Origin: JAJTGZ01 sp964403525
Lineage (GTDB): Bacteria; Planctomycetota; Phycisphaerae; Phycisphaerales; UBA1924
Reading direction: 5' to 3'
Assembly (NCBI GenBank): GCA_964403525.1
Contig: CAYOGE010000028.1
Location: forward strand, 1 to 43,917
DNA: 43,917 nt
Shown here in pieces: positions 20,710-28,656 of this stretch (the stretch's first letter is position 1; every line of letters begins with the position of its first letter). Below the pieces are notes generated by a model, which searched no databases, was not told the origin of the DNA, and was given only the letters and a program-made list of their open reading frames with translations. The position numbers and the translations under genes are program-made.

Positions 20710-22497
20710 TCAAGGGTTTTCCAGCGCGTCGATCGGCTGAGCAGATCCGGGCGTCGGTCCGCCCGGCTGGGGCACGGTGCTATTAACGGTGCCGCCGTCG
20801 CCTGGCAGCTGCAGCAAGCCCTCGGACGTCACGCGCAGTTGCCCGGTGGTGAGCAGATAGTCGAGCACGGCGTTGCGCAGGTCCGTCACGGCCTGGTCGC
20901 GCGAGTTCTCGGCATCCCGCAGCGCGTTGGCGGTGTCGACAATCTGCTGGGCGGTGATCTCGTCGGCCTTCAGCTCCTGCTCCTTGGCACGGCGCAGGTT
21001 GATCTTCACGGCCTGCTCGGCCAGGTTGAGCGAGAAACGGGCGCGGTCGATCTCGCGCGCCGCCGCACGGGACTCGATCACCACCGTGTCGCGGAGCGAC
21101 TCAACGTCGCGGCGGGCGCGCTCAGACTCGATCTGCGCGCTCCGCACGGCCAGACGCTCGTTCTCGCGGTCGAGCGGCCAATCGACTCGGACCCCGGCGT
21201 TGTACACGCCGTCCCCGGCGCTGAAGTCTGTGCGGCCGACGCTCCGGTTCGGGTCGGTGCGGGCCGTCGCCGCACCGAACAGCGTCGCGTCGGCGAGGGT
21301 GTTGTTGTCGGCGATCAACACGCGGCGCTGCGCATCCTCGTGCCGGTCGCGCGAGGTCTGAAGGTCGAGCCGGTAGTCGAGCGCCGCCCGCGCCGCCTCG
21401 TCGGGCGTCGTCTCCGGCTCGGGCAGAACCGGGATCTCGCTCTTCACCGCCACCGGCGTGGCGATGTCGATCCCGATCCGCACCTTGAACCGGTCGAGCG
21501 CCAGGATGAACCGCTCCCGCTGGCTGGCAAGCTGCGAGGTGGCCCGGAGCACGTCGTTGGCCGCGATGTTCTTCTCAAACTCGGCGAGACGACCGGCCTC
21601 CACCAGGCGGGTGGTCCGCTGCTCGAGCTTCTTGAGCAGGTCGAGCGCACGCTCCTGATTCTCCATGGTGCGCTGCTGCTGCAGCAGATCGAAGTAGTCC
21701 CGCGAGAGCTGCACCAGCAGCGTGCGCCTCGCCGTCTCGAACGCGCGCGCCGCGTACACCAGGTTGCGTTCCTGTTGTGTGAGGTCTTCGCGCGCGGCAA
21801 GGCCCGCGCCGCGCAGCAGGGGGATGCTCGCCGAGACGACGAGCGAACTCGCCTGCACGTAGCGCTCAGTCGCGGTGTGGCGCAGCTGCTGCGTCGCGTC
21901 CCAAAGGAAGCGGGCCTCAACCTGGCCGCCGCTGGGAAGGCGCTGTGTCGCACGCAGCTCGTTGATGATCGACAGAGGAGCCGTGAAGTCACCGTCAACA
22001 CCCGTCGCCGTCGCCTGGGCCGTCGTGCTCGCAAAGAAGCGCGGGTCCCACAGGTGGCGTTCGATCAGCAGGTTGATGGCCGCCAGCAGATAGTCCTCCT
22101 GTGCACGGAGGTACTCGCGGCTGGTCCGCTGAGCCTGCCTCAGCGAGGTGCTCAAATCGAGTGCGACTGCCTCGGCAGGCTGGTCTCCGTACCTGGCTAG
22201 CCGGGCAGCGACATCACGGGCCTCATCTGCGGGCTTGAGCGCAAGCTGACCCGCGGCAGGGTCGTTCGTGGATGGGCTTGTTTGCGTAAGTCGATCACCC
22301 GAGACAGGGGACTCCAACCCCCGGTTGGTCAGCTCGGGACGAACGGTTGCTCCCAACAGGCTCGCTGACCGCTGCCGGACCACTTCGTCAGTACGCCGGT
22401 CGATGTCCGTGAACGACCCGGCACAGGCGGCCAGGAGGCTTGCGGGGAGAGCGGCGAGGAAGATGTACCGGGGGTTTCGCCCAATCGTGGTTTTCAT
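20710..22497 (-). CDS. TolC-family outer-membrane efflux lipoprotein
   Basis: This 595-residue protein has a lipoprotein signal with lipobox LAAC (Cys25). The mature part is dominated by long amphipathic helices, in two related halves, typical of TolC/OEP channels that carry export substrates across the outer membrane. Indicators are RTLLVQLSRDYFDLLQQQRTMENQERALDLLKKLEQRTTRLVEAGRLAEFEKN and the second-half equivalent ending AEQAVKINLRRAKEQELKADEITAQQIVDTANALRDAENSRDQAVTDLRNAVLDYLL. The tail is Pro/Gly/Thr-rich. No MFP or RND/ABC partner is adjacent. A possible -10 TACATT lies about 30 nt before the ATG at 22497. The N-terminal extension of about 90 residues before the helices is longer than usual. 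Confidence 0.8.
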   Translation of the reverse strand: MKTTIGRNPRYIFLAALPASLLAACAGSFTDIDRRTDEVVRQRSASLLGATVRPELTNRGLESPVSGDRLTQTSPSTNDPAAGQLALKPADEARDVAARLARYGDQPAEAVALDLSTSLRQAQRTSREYLRAQEDYLLAAINLLIERHLWDPRFFASTTAQATATGVDGDFTAPLSIINELRATQRLPSGGQVEARFLWDATQQLRHTATERYVQASSLVVSASIPLLRGAGLAAREDLTQQERNLVYAARAFETARRTLLVQLSRDYFDLLQQQRTMENQERALDLLKKLEQRTTRLVEAGRLAEFEKNIAANDVLRATSQLASQRERFILALDRFKVRIGIDIATPVAVKSEIPVLPEPETTPDEAARAALDYRLDLQTSRDRHEDAQRRVLIADNNTLADATLFGAATARTDPNRSVGRTDFSAGDGVYNAGVRVDWPLDRENERLAVRSAQIESERARRDVESLRDTVVIESRAAAREIDRARFSLNLAEQAVKINLRRAKEQELKADEITAQQIVDTANALRDAENSRDQAVTDLRNAVLDYLLTTGQLRVTSEGLLQLPGDGGTVNSTVPQPGGPTPGSAQPIDALENP

Positions 22498-22740
22498 TAG
22501 GTGACCGTTCGGACAACAGGACCCGGCAATGTAACGCGATTCCTGCGAATGAATTGCAGGTGGGGATCACCCCACCTATCCTACTCCACCGCGGCACGGA
22601 GGCCCGGCAAACGATGGTGTTTGACCAATCGTTTGGACGGCATTCGGTATCAATCGGCAGGTCTGGCGGGCAATGGGCTCGTCATGGTGCCAGATTCAGG
22701 TGCCGGAATCGAGGGGAGAGGGCAGGAGCCGCGAGCAGCT

Positions 22741-25659
22741 ATGGCCTCCATTACCTTTGACGGTCAGTCTTTCATCGTAGACGGTCGGCGCCTCTGGCTG
22801 GTCGGCGGGACGATTCAATATGCGCGCCTGAGCCGGGACCAGTGGGCTTCACGCATCAACGCGGCCAAGCTGGCAGGCCTCAACACGATCACCACGAGCG
22901 TTGTGTGGGCGCGGCACGAAGCGCGAGCCGGTCACTTTGACTTCACCGGCGACAACGACATCAGGCACTTCGTGCAGCTTGTTCAGCAGGCCGGCATGTA
23001 CTGCATCCTGCGGGTGGGACCGTTTGTGGGGGGCGGGTTCGACTTTGGCGGACTGCCCGCGTGGATCCCGGCGGTGAAGGACGTCAAGCTGCGCACCGCG
23101 AACCAGCCGTTCCTGGAAGCGAGCAGCCGGTTCATCAACGCTATCGCCAAGCAGGTTCGTGACCTTCAGATCACCGTGCCGCAGTTCTCCGGCGATACGC
23201 ACGGGGGCCCGATCGTGCTCGTCCAGAGCGAGATGGGCTGGACCTGCGGGCACGATGCGCTGGCCCATGGGTACCTGGGAGAGTTGAACCGGTACATCCA
23301 CGAGAGCGGCTTCGAGGTGCCGGTGGTCAACGCCAACAACCTCTGGGAAGGGGTCGAGGGCGAAGTCGACGGATGGGTGGGCAACCGGGACCTTGCGGCC
23401 ACGGTGCGCCAGCTCTCGAGCGTCTGCCCCAACCAGCCGCGCATCGTCGTGCAGTACGACGTCTCCGAGACACCGACCTGGGGAGACGAGGACCCCGAGG
23501 GTGTGACGCCGGCACGCCTGCAGCGTGACCTGATGAGCGTTCTCGCGTGCGCGGGCCAGTTCAACGTTGAGCCGTTCGCGGGCGGAACGAACTTTGCCTT
23601 CAGCGGTGGGCGTTTGCCCGACGGCACGTGCCGCTTCGTCGCGACCGACCCTGACGAGCACGCCCCGGTGAACGCCGGTGGTTCGCACGGCCCGTTGTAC
23701 AACGCCCTCCGCACGGTGGCGACGTTCGCCTCGCGGTTTGGGCGCGTGCTCTCGCACCTTGACGCCCGCCGACCGGTGATCGCGCTGCACCCCAGTTCGG
23801 CGGCGGCTCCGGTCAAGCGCGGCCAGCCGGACGCCGCTTCGCACACGGTCATCCACGCCAGCGGCAGCCAGGGGAGCGTCGCGTTCCTCTTCGCGGGACG
23901 CAACATGGGCGACCGACCCGTCGACCTGCTCTTGAGCGACGGCACGAGCCTGCCCGTGTGGCTGGGCGACCAGCCGGTCGCCTGCTGCCTGATCGACGTG
24001 CGTCTGCACGGCCGCTCGCAGCTTGACTATTGCAACCTGTCGGCCTTTGCGGTCGTGGGGCGCGTCTTCGTCGCCTACGGACCCGCGGGGTCGCCCGTGC
24101 AGATGTCGATCAACGGTTCGCCGCTTGAGATGGAGGTCCCCTCGGGTGATTCGCCCGCGGTTGTCGACCACGAGAACATCCTCTGTGTGATCTGCACGCC
24201 GGCGCAACTGGAGAAGGTTCAGATCACCGATGACGCCGTGCTGATCGGTGCGCTTGAAGTGACCGGCGCGGGCAACCCCGTCGTGCAGGGCGAGAAGGAC
24301 GTGGTCCTTCGCCTGATGGCCAGCGGCGAGATCATCAAGAGCCGCTTCGGCGACAAGGTCGTTGCTCCCCCCGCCCCGCCACCGCCGCCGAAAGAAGACC
24401 CCAAGGCCAAGAAGGCCGCGGCGAAGAAGGGCAAAAAGGTTGTGGAAGTTGCGCCGCCGCCGCAGCCTGCGCCGGTCGTGCCCCGTCCGCCGGTTGTTGT
24501 ACGCGGGACGACGCGCTCGCCGAAGCACCCCGAACTCTCTCCCTGGACCAGCGCCCACACCGACGACTACACGCTCGGCAAGAGCGCCCGGTTCGCGTCG
24601 ATCGAAGGCCCGGCGGAACTGAGCGGCCTGGGGGCCCCGTACGGCTACGGCTGGTACCGCGTGGCGCTCCGCACGCCCGTTGGCGGCAAGACCACCGTCG
24701 CCGTCCCCGGTGGTGGAGACCGGCTCTCGTTCTTCGTTGACGGCAAGCCCGCGGGCGTCATGGGCCTTGGTCCGGGCGCATCGCACGAATTGGACCTTCC
24801 GCTCAAGCGGGCGGAGCAGACGATCGTCGTGCTCGCCGAGAACATGGGGCGCTTCGCGGGCGGCGCCCACATGCTCGACTACAAGGGCGTGGTGGACCAC
24901 CTCTACGAGGTCAAGCCGGTGAAACTCGGCCGGCCGACGCTCGAACGGATCGACAGCGAGGCCGGCGGCGGCATCAACGTGCTGAGCGTGCAGGCGCCGA
25001 TCCACGGCGTGCACCAGGGCGACGTGACCGAGCCGCAGCGCGTGACGTTCCATCTGAGCAAGCGGCGCTCGCGTATCGTGCTCCGGCTCAAGCCCGGAGC
25101 CTACCGGGGGCTCATCGTCATCAACGACGTGCCGCTGCGCTACTTTGACAGCACCGGCCCGGGTTCGATCACGATCGAGCCCGAGAAGCTGGCCAAGGCG
25201 ACCAACACCATTCAACTGGCGATCCTGGGTGCCGACCCTGCCGCAGCCGTGAAAGACCTGGCCGACGCGGTCGAAGCGTTCGAGTGCGTAGAGAACATCA
25301 CGCACGCTGGGGCCTGGTCGTTCGCGAAGTGGGAACGTCCCGCCGAGAGCGCCTACCACGCCCTCCGCGGGCACAGCCACGGCAAGGGACCGGAGTGGTT
25401 CCGTGCGACGTTCAGCACCCACCCCACCGGTTCGTCTCTCTACTTCTCGACCAACGGCCTGAGCAAGGGGCAGTTGTACGTCAACGGGCGGCACATCGGT
25501 CGCTACTTCACGGCGACCGCCGACGGGCACGACGTGGGCCCTCAGACCGAACTGCTGATTCCTTCGTCGGCGCTGAAGGCCGAGGGTGCAAACGAGATCG
25601 TGCTGTTCGATGAGCACGGGCACCTGCCGAGCCGCACGAAGCTCGTCTACCGGGCTTGA
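22741..25659 (+). CDS. Divergent GH35-like (beta-galactosidase-type) protein
   Basis: This protein is 972 residues from ATG 22741; 22684 is an alternative. The N-terminal TIM-barrel follows GH35: WLVGGTIQYARLSRDQWASRI (19-39), GPFVGGGFDFGGLPAWI (93-109), and GGTNFAFSGG (281-290). The nucleophile region VSETPTWGDE (Glu243) is recognisable, but the acid/base motif, usually Q-x-E-N-E-[FY]-G, reads VQSEMGW (161-167), so the second Glu is absent. A Pro/Lys-rich linker (about 539-585) joins the barrel half to C-terminal beta domains resembling the jelly-rolls of large beta-galactosidases. No signal peptide was seen, so it is probably cytoplasmic. It may be a glycosidase with altered chemistry or a non-catalytic glycan-binding protein. 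A GGAG lies 12 nt before the chosen ATG. Confidence 0.75.
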   Translation: MASITFDGQSFIVDGRRLWLVGGTIQYARLSRDQWASRINAAKLAGLNTITTSVVWARHEARAGHFDFTGDNDIRHFVQLVQQAGMYCILRVGPFVGGGFDFGGLPAWIPAVKDVKLRTANQPFLEASSRFINAIAKQVRDLQITVPQFSGDTHGGPIVLVQSEMGWTCGHDALAHGYLGELNRYIHESGFEVPVVNANNLWEGVEGEVDGWVGNRDLAATVRQLSSVCPNQPRIVVQYDVSETPTWGDEDPEGVTPARLQRDLMSVLACAGQFNVEPFAGGTNFAFSGGRLPDGTCRFVATDPDEHAPVNAGGSHGPLYNALRTVATFASRFGRVLSHLDARRPVIALHPSSAAAPVKRGQPDAASHTVIHASGSQGSVAFLFAGRNMGDRPVDLLLSDGTSLPVWLGDQPVACCLIDVRLHGRSQLDYCNLSAFAVVGRVFVAYGPAGSPVQMSINGSPLEMEVPSGDSPAVVDHENILCVICTPAQLEKVQITDDAVLIGALEVTGAGNPVVQGEKDVVLRLMASGEIIKSRFGDKVVAPPAPPPPPKEDPKAKKAAAKKGKKVVEVAPPPQPAPVVPRPPVVVRGTTRSPKHPELSPWTSAHTDDYTLGKSARFASIEGPAELSGLGAPYGYGWYRVALRTPVGGKTTVAVPGGGDRLSFFVDGKPAGVMGLGPGASHELDLPLKRAEQTIVVLAENMGRFAGGAHMLDYKGVVDHLYEVKPVKLGRPTLERIDSEAGGGINVLSVQAPIHGVHQGDVTEPQRVTFHLSKRRSRIVLRLKPGAYRGLIVINDVPLRYFDSTGPGSITIEPEKLAKATNTIQLAILGADPAAAVKDLADAVEAFECVENITHAGAWSFAKWERPAESAYHALRGHSHGKGPEWFRATFSTHPTGSSLYFSTNGLSKGQLYVNGRHIGRYFTATADGHDVGPQTELLIPSSALKAEGANEIVLFDEHGHLPSRTKLVYRA

Positions 25660-25707
25660 TCGACCAGCTCGACCGGGCCGAGGGATAGCAACGCCCGTTC
25701 GGGCCGC

Positions 25708-25713
25708 TAGACT
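25708..25713 (+). promoter_or_regulatory. Possible -10 box TAGACT of the methyltransferase gene
   Basis: TAGACT lies 57 nt before the ATG at 25771, in the 111-nt gap after the GH35-like gene. This start has a leader and a GGAG Shine-Dalgarno, unlike the leaderless genes. Confidence 0.35.
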
Positions 25714-25770
25714 GACGCGGCGGCACCGCAACTCGTCGGGCGGGTCGGCTGCCAATCAGTGGAGCACATC

Positions 25771-26496
25771 ATGGCCACCGATCCTCAGAGCACGTGGAGC
25801 GCTGTCGACGGGTACTTGTGCGAGCGCCTGGCGCGGGGGGATGCTTCGCTCGAGGCGGCCCTCGCGGCGACTAACGCCGCCGGAATGCCCGCTATCTCGG
25901 TGTCGGCGAACCAGGGCAAGCTGCTGATGCTCGCGGCCCGCGCCGTCGGCGCAAGGCGGATCCTGGAGATCGGCACGCTGGGGGGTTACAGCACGATCTG
26001 GCTGGCACGCGGCCTGGCGGACAGGGCGATCGACAGGCGGCTGCTGTCGGGCCAGGGCTTCGGCCGAGAAGGACGGGTGGTCACGCTGGAGGCAAACGCC
26101 GATTACGCGGCGGTGGCACGCGCGAACATCGAGCGTGCCGGGCTTGCCGAGGCTGTCGAGGTGCGCGTGGGTGAGGCCCTGCGGACCTTGCCGCTGCTGG
26201 CGGCGGAGTCGCCGGGTCTCTACCCGTTTGACCTTGTGTTTATCGACGCGGACAAGCCGAACACGCCCGAGTACTTCAAGTGGGCGCTGCGGATGTCACG
26301 ACCGGGCACACTGATCATCGCCGACAACATCGTTCGCGACGGCGCCGTGGCAAGTGAAACGAGCAGCGACGCCTCGGTCGTGGGGATGCGGACGTTCGTC
26401 GATCTGCTCGCCTCGGAGCCGCGTGTGATCGCGACGGCGCTTCAGACCGTCGGTGTCAAGGGCTATGACGGCTTTGCGGTGGCGCTGGTCGTGTAG
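25771..26496 (+). CDS. SAM-dependent O-methyltransferase (family 3)
   Basis: This 241-residue protein is a class I methyltransferase of the CCoAMT/COMT-like family (O-methyltransferase family 3). The SAM-binding motif I is RILEIGTLGGYSTIWLARGL (about 66-85). The acidic loop is VVTLEAN, and the catalytic/metal-binding stretch is PFDLVFIDADKPNTPEYFKWAL, followed by IIADNIVRDG, whose Asp and Asn are typical metal ligands. It transfers methyl to a hydroxyl or catechol-like group; the substrate is unknown. The ATG at 25771 has GGAG at 7 nt; an in-frame ATG 12 nt earlier lacks it. It ends 22 nt from the convergent SYLF gene. Confidence 0.88.
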   Translation: MATDPQSTWSAVDGYLCERLARGDASLEAALAATNAAGMPAISVSANQGKLLMLAARAVGARRILEIGTLGGYSTIWLARGLADRAIDRRLLSGQGFGREGRVVTLEANADYAAVARANIERAGLAEAVEVRVGEALRTLPLLAAESPGLYPFDLVFIDADKPNTPEYFKWALRMSRPGTLIIADNIVRDGAVASETSSDASVVGMRTFVDLLASEPRVIATALQTVGVKGYDGFAVALVV

Positions 26497-26518
26497 GCGT
26501 CCGACGCCGGCGAACGGG

Positions 26519-27073
26519 TTACTTGGGCTTGTAGGAGAACTTCTGGCCGCCGATCGAGGCCTCGCCCATCAGGCCCGCCTCGTTCATGGTGAACACGGCG
26601 ACGCCGTTTGTGTATCGCGCGTTCGCGCCGGCCCCGGACCTGATCGCAACGGCCGTAGCCTGACCGTCGAAGGCGTAGCCGCCGGCCTTGAAGTGCTCGA
26701 GCGCCTCGGGGGACTTGAACACGATGATCTCGGTGTAGGACTGTGCGCCAAGCGCCAGGCCGATCGACGCCTGCAGCAGGTCGCAGTAACCCGAGAGAGC
26801 GCCGTTCTCGTACAGAACGCCCTTGCCGTAAGCGCCGCCGACCGCAACGGCGGCTTTGCCGATGGTCGGGAAGACGGCGTACGTGTCCGCGGCGCCGAGG
26901 ATCGTCGCCATCGATGGATCGGCCAGTTTGGCCCGTGCGACCGCGGCCTCGGCCGATACAACAAGGGCATCGCGCTCGCTCTGCTGCGCCGGCGCGGTGG
27001 CGCAGGCGGCAAGACCGATGCAGGCAATCAGGGCGAGGGCGAGGCGGGCGAGGCTGCGCGTGGGGATGGGCAT
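26519..27073 (-). CDS. SYLF (YSC84) domain lipoprotein
   Basis: This 184-residue protein has a lipoprotein signal with lipobox LAAC (Cys24), then a SYLF/YSC84 domain (about 40-184): YAVFPTIGKAAVAVGGAYGKGVLYENGALSGYCDLLQASIGLALGAQSYTEIIVF and a C-terminal GLMGEASIGGQKFSY. SYLF domains bind lipids and, in eukaryotes, phosphoinositides; bacterial ones are usually periplasmic lipoproteins. A 53-nt leader with a perfect 8-bp hairpin and AAGGAGACCCC precedes the ATG. It lies downstream of HPr on the same strand, but has its own -10 (27118-27123), so it is likely a separate unit. Confidence 0.88.
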   Translation of the reverse strand: MPIPTRSLARLALALIACIGLAACATAPAQQSERDALVVSAEAAVARAKLADPSMATILGAADTYAVFPTIGKAAVAVGGAYGKGVLYENGALSGYCDLLQASIGLALGAQSYTEIIVFKSPEALEHFKAGGYAFDGQATAVAIRSGAGANARYTNGVAVFTMNEAGLMGEASIGGQKFSYKPK

Positions 27074-27090
27074 GGGGTCTCCTTGCAGTA

Positions 27091-27109
27091 TCGGCCCGGT
27101 GCGGGCCGA
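27091..27109 (-). promoter_or_regulatory. Leader hairpin before the SYLF lipoprotein gene
   Basis: On the minus strand a perfect 8-bp stem (UCGGCCCG with CGGGCCGA) around CAC lies just upstream of AAGGAG, ending 17 nt before the ATG at 27073. Confidence 0.5.
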
Positions 27110-27117
27110 CCCGAGCG

Positions 27118-27123
27118 ATGCTA
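27118..27123 (-). promoter_or_regulatory. Possible -10 box TAGCAT of the SYLF gene
   Basis: On the minus strand TAGCAT lies 44 nt before the ATG, just ahead of the leader hairpin. No good -35 was seen. Confidence 0.35.
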
Positions 27124-27167
27124 TCCCTTGGCGCTATCGTCGTCACGGGGCGCAGCGCCGGCTCGCG

Positions 27168-27440
27168 TTACTCTTCGTCAAAGCCCGCGGCAACGAGCGC
27201 GCTGAGCCGGGCGATCGCGGCCTCGGCGTCTTCACCGTCGGCGATGAGCTCCAGCTGCGTGCCCTGCGTGGCCGCCAGGAGCATCATCATCATGATGCTC
27301 TTTCCGTCAACCTCCTGATCGTCGCGCTTGACGGTCACGACCGAACGGAAGAGGTTCGCCGCGTCGACGAACACCATCGCGGGGCGCGCGTGCAGCCCCA
27401 GCCGGTTGACGATGGTCACGATGGCGCGGCAGGTGGGCAT
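27168..27440 (-). CDS. ptsH: HPr-like phosphocarrier (Npr-type)
   Basis: This 90-residue protein has the HPr fold, with the phosphorylated histidine His17 in NRLGLHARPAM and the regulatory serine equivalent Ser48 in VDGKSIMMMMLLAA. HPr passes phosphate from enzyme I to EIIA. Here it sits 96 nt after EIIA, with hpf beyond, in the order of the proteobacterial hpf-ptsN-npr cluster. The conserved Ser is the site used by HPr kinase in organisms that have it; no hprK lies here. The start at ATG 27440 is preferred to a TTG at 27458 because it matches the family's usual N-terminal length. No Shine-Dalgarno was seen. Confidence 0.88.
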   Translation of the reverse strand: MPTCRAIVTIVNRLGLHARPAMVFVDAANLFRSVVTVKRDDQEVDGKSIMMMMLLAATQGTQLELIADGEDAEAAIARLSALVAAGFDEE

Positions 27441-27536
27441 GCGGGGGGAGAGCGTCAACTGAAGTGTGCCGGGGGTCAGTGCCGGCGTGGAAGGGCGACC
27501 ACTCGGGAGGCTCCTGCTCGTCGCCGGAGCCGTGAA

Positions 27537-28007
27537 TCACACGTGCTGTGCGTCGATTTCTTCCAGGAGCGCCTTGACCTCGTCGGGGGTCGAGGCCTGG
27601 CGGAGGAGGCGGCGGAAGGTCTCCTGGGAGAGGACCTTGAAGACCGCTTCCATCGCCTGAAGATGCTCCTCGGGCTTGTCGTCGGGCGAGAGCAGCAAGA
27701 CGACGCTGTAGACCGGCTGAAGGTCGATGCTCGCAAAGTCGAGCCCCGCCGGTGAAAGCCCGACCGCAGCGCAGACGCGCCGTACGCTCTTGTGCTTCGC
27801 GTGCGGCACCGCGATCCCCGCGCCGAACCCGGTGGTGCTCTTGCGCTCACGCTCGAGGAGGATGGCGATCAGCTCGTCGCGTGCTTCCCGGCGGGCCGAG
27901 CCGGCCGCGACCAGCGCATCGATCAACTCGACGACGGCCGCGTCGCGGTCCTTGGCGGTCAGGTTGGCGATAATCGCCCCGGAAGAGACGATCTCGGTGA
28001 GTTTCAT
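27537..28007 (-). CDS. ptsN: PTS EIIA (Fru/Mtl/Ntr-type) domain protein
   Basis: This 156-residue single-domain EIIA carries the phosphorylatable histidine in GIAVPHAKHKSV (His69). The rest fits the PtsN/FruA EIIA fold: MKLTEIVSSGAIIANLTAKDRDAAVVELIDAL at the start and VLLLSPDDKPEEHLQAMEAVFKVL later. It is a cytoplasmic phosphate-dependent regulator, taking phosphate from HPr. Its position between hpf and the HPr gene argues for a regulatory PtsN role rather than sugar uptake; no EIIB/EIIC is nearby. The ATG at 28007 starts the conserved N-terminus, with AGG upstream. Gene spacing (95 and 96 nt) allows co-transcription. Confidence 0.87.
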   Translation of the reverse strand: MKLTEIVSSGAIIANLTAKDRDAAVVELIDALVAAGSARREARDELIAILLERERKSTTGFGAGIAVPHAKHKSVRRVCAAVGLSPAGLDFASIDLQPVYSVVLLLSPDDKPEEHLQAMEAVFKVLSQETFRRLLRQASTPDEVKALLEEIDAQHV

Positions 28008-28102
28008 CGCAGGGAACCTCGTTGGTTTCGGGTGCCGCTGAAGTAGCCGGGAAGAGAGCGGGCGGGGGACAGGAGGGGGCAGTGAGGAGCGAGCAGAACG
28101 GA

Positions 28103-28414
28103 TCAGTGGGCGTGGTGCTTGCCCGTCTTGAGCTTTTCCTTGAAGGCGACGATCTGACGGTCCACCTTGCTGATTGAGTCGTCGATCGCGACGTAGAGGT
28201 CGGCGTGATCGGCCTTGCCGATGAAGTCGTCGTGCTTCTCGACGTCGCAGTTCACTTCTGCCACAAACCCCTTTCCGTGGGGCTGCTGCTCGACGCGGAC
28301 GGTGATCTGCTGGATCCCATCAAAGTGCTTGATGAGCTTTGCGCACTTGCCCTCGGCGTAGGTCTTGATTGCTTCGGTCACGTCCATGTGCTTGCCGACA
28401 ACGATGATGAGCAT
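28103..28414 (-). CDS. hpf: Short hibernation-promoting factor
   Basis: This 103-residue protein belongs to the HPF/YfiA (RaiA) family, which binds the 30S A/P-site region and helps form or inactivate hibernating ribosomes in slow growth. Visible features are MLIIVVGKHMDVTEAIKTYAEGKCAKLIKHF at the N-terminus, then EVNCDVEKHDDFIGKADHADLYVAIDDSISKVDRQI. It lacks the long C-terminal dimerisation domain, so it is the short form, as in E. coli. It is first in the minus-strand hpf-ptsN-ptsH block. The ATG at 28414 matches the family start; a longer frame upstream is not supported. The C-terminus is Lys/His-rich (KTGKHHAH). Confidence 0.88.
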   Translation of the reverse strand: MLIIVVGKHMDVTEAIKTYAEGKCAKLIKHFDGIQQITVRVEQQPHGKGFVAEVNCDVEKHDDFIGKADHADLYVAIDDSISKVDRQIVAFKEKLKTGKHHAH

Positions 28415-28641
28415 GCTGGTTGGTCTTCCGTGGATGAGGGCGGTCGAGCCCGGGGTTGCAATGAGGACCGAACACAAGCCGGACAGCATTCGCCTCGCCC
28501 GGGAGGGAGTGTATGGGGCGGAGGTACCGGTGGGGAGCCAGGCGCAACTGAAACACGCGCTCGCCCATGCGCACGCGGGTGCCTTCGAAAGGCCGCTCAA
28601 GCTTGAATGGCCACTTCTGCTCTCACGCGCAGCACCGCGCC

Positions 28642-28647
28642 GATACT
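28642..28647 (+). promoter_or_regulatory. -10-like GATACT of the ftsW/rodA gene
   Basis: It ends 9 nt before the ATG at 28657 and would give a near-leaderless transcript. It matches TATACT at five of six bases. Confidence 0.4.
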
Positions 28648-28656
28648 TGAGCCGAG

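Noticed and set aside
24355..24495. Pro/Lys-rich stretch in the GH35-like gene, considered as a frameshift or gene fusion junction
   Set aside because: The frame is continuous and typical of an interdomain linker; both sides read as ordered domains in one frame.
22849..25755. 968-codon minus-strand open frame opposite the GH35-like gene
   Set aside because: It mirrors a gene with recognisable GH35 motifs; the product is His/Arg/Val-rich with no domain, as expected of antisense in high-GC DNA.
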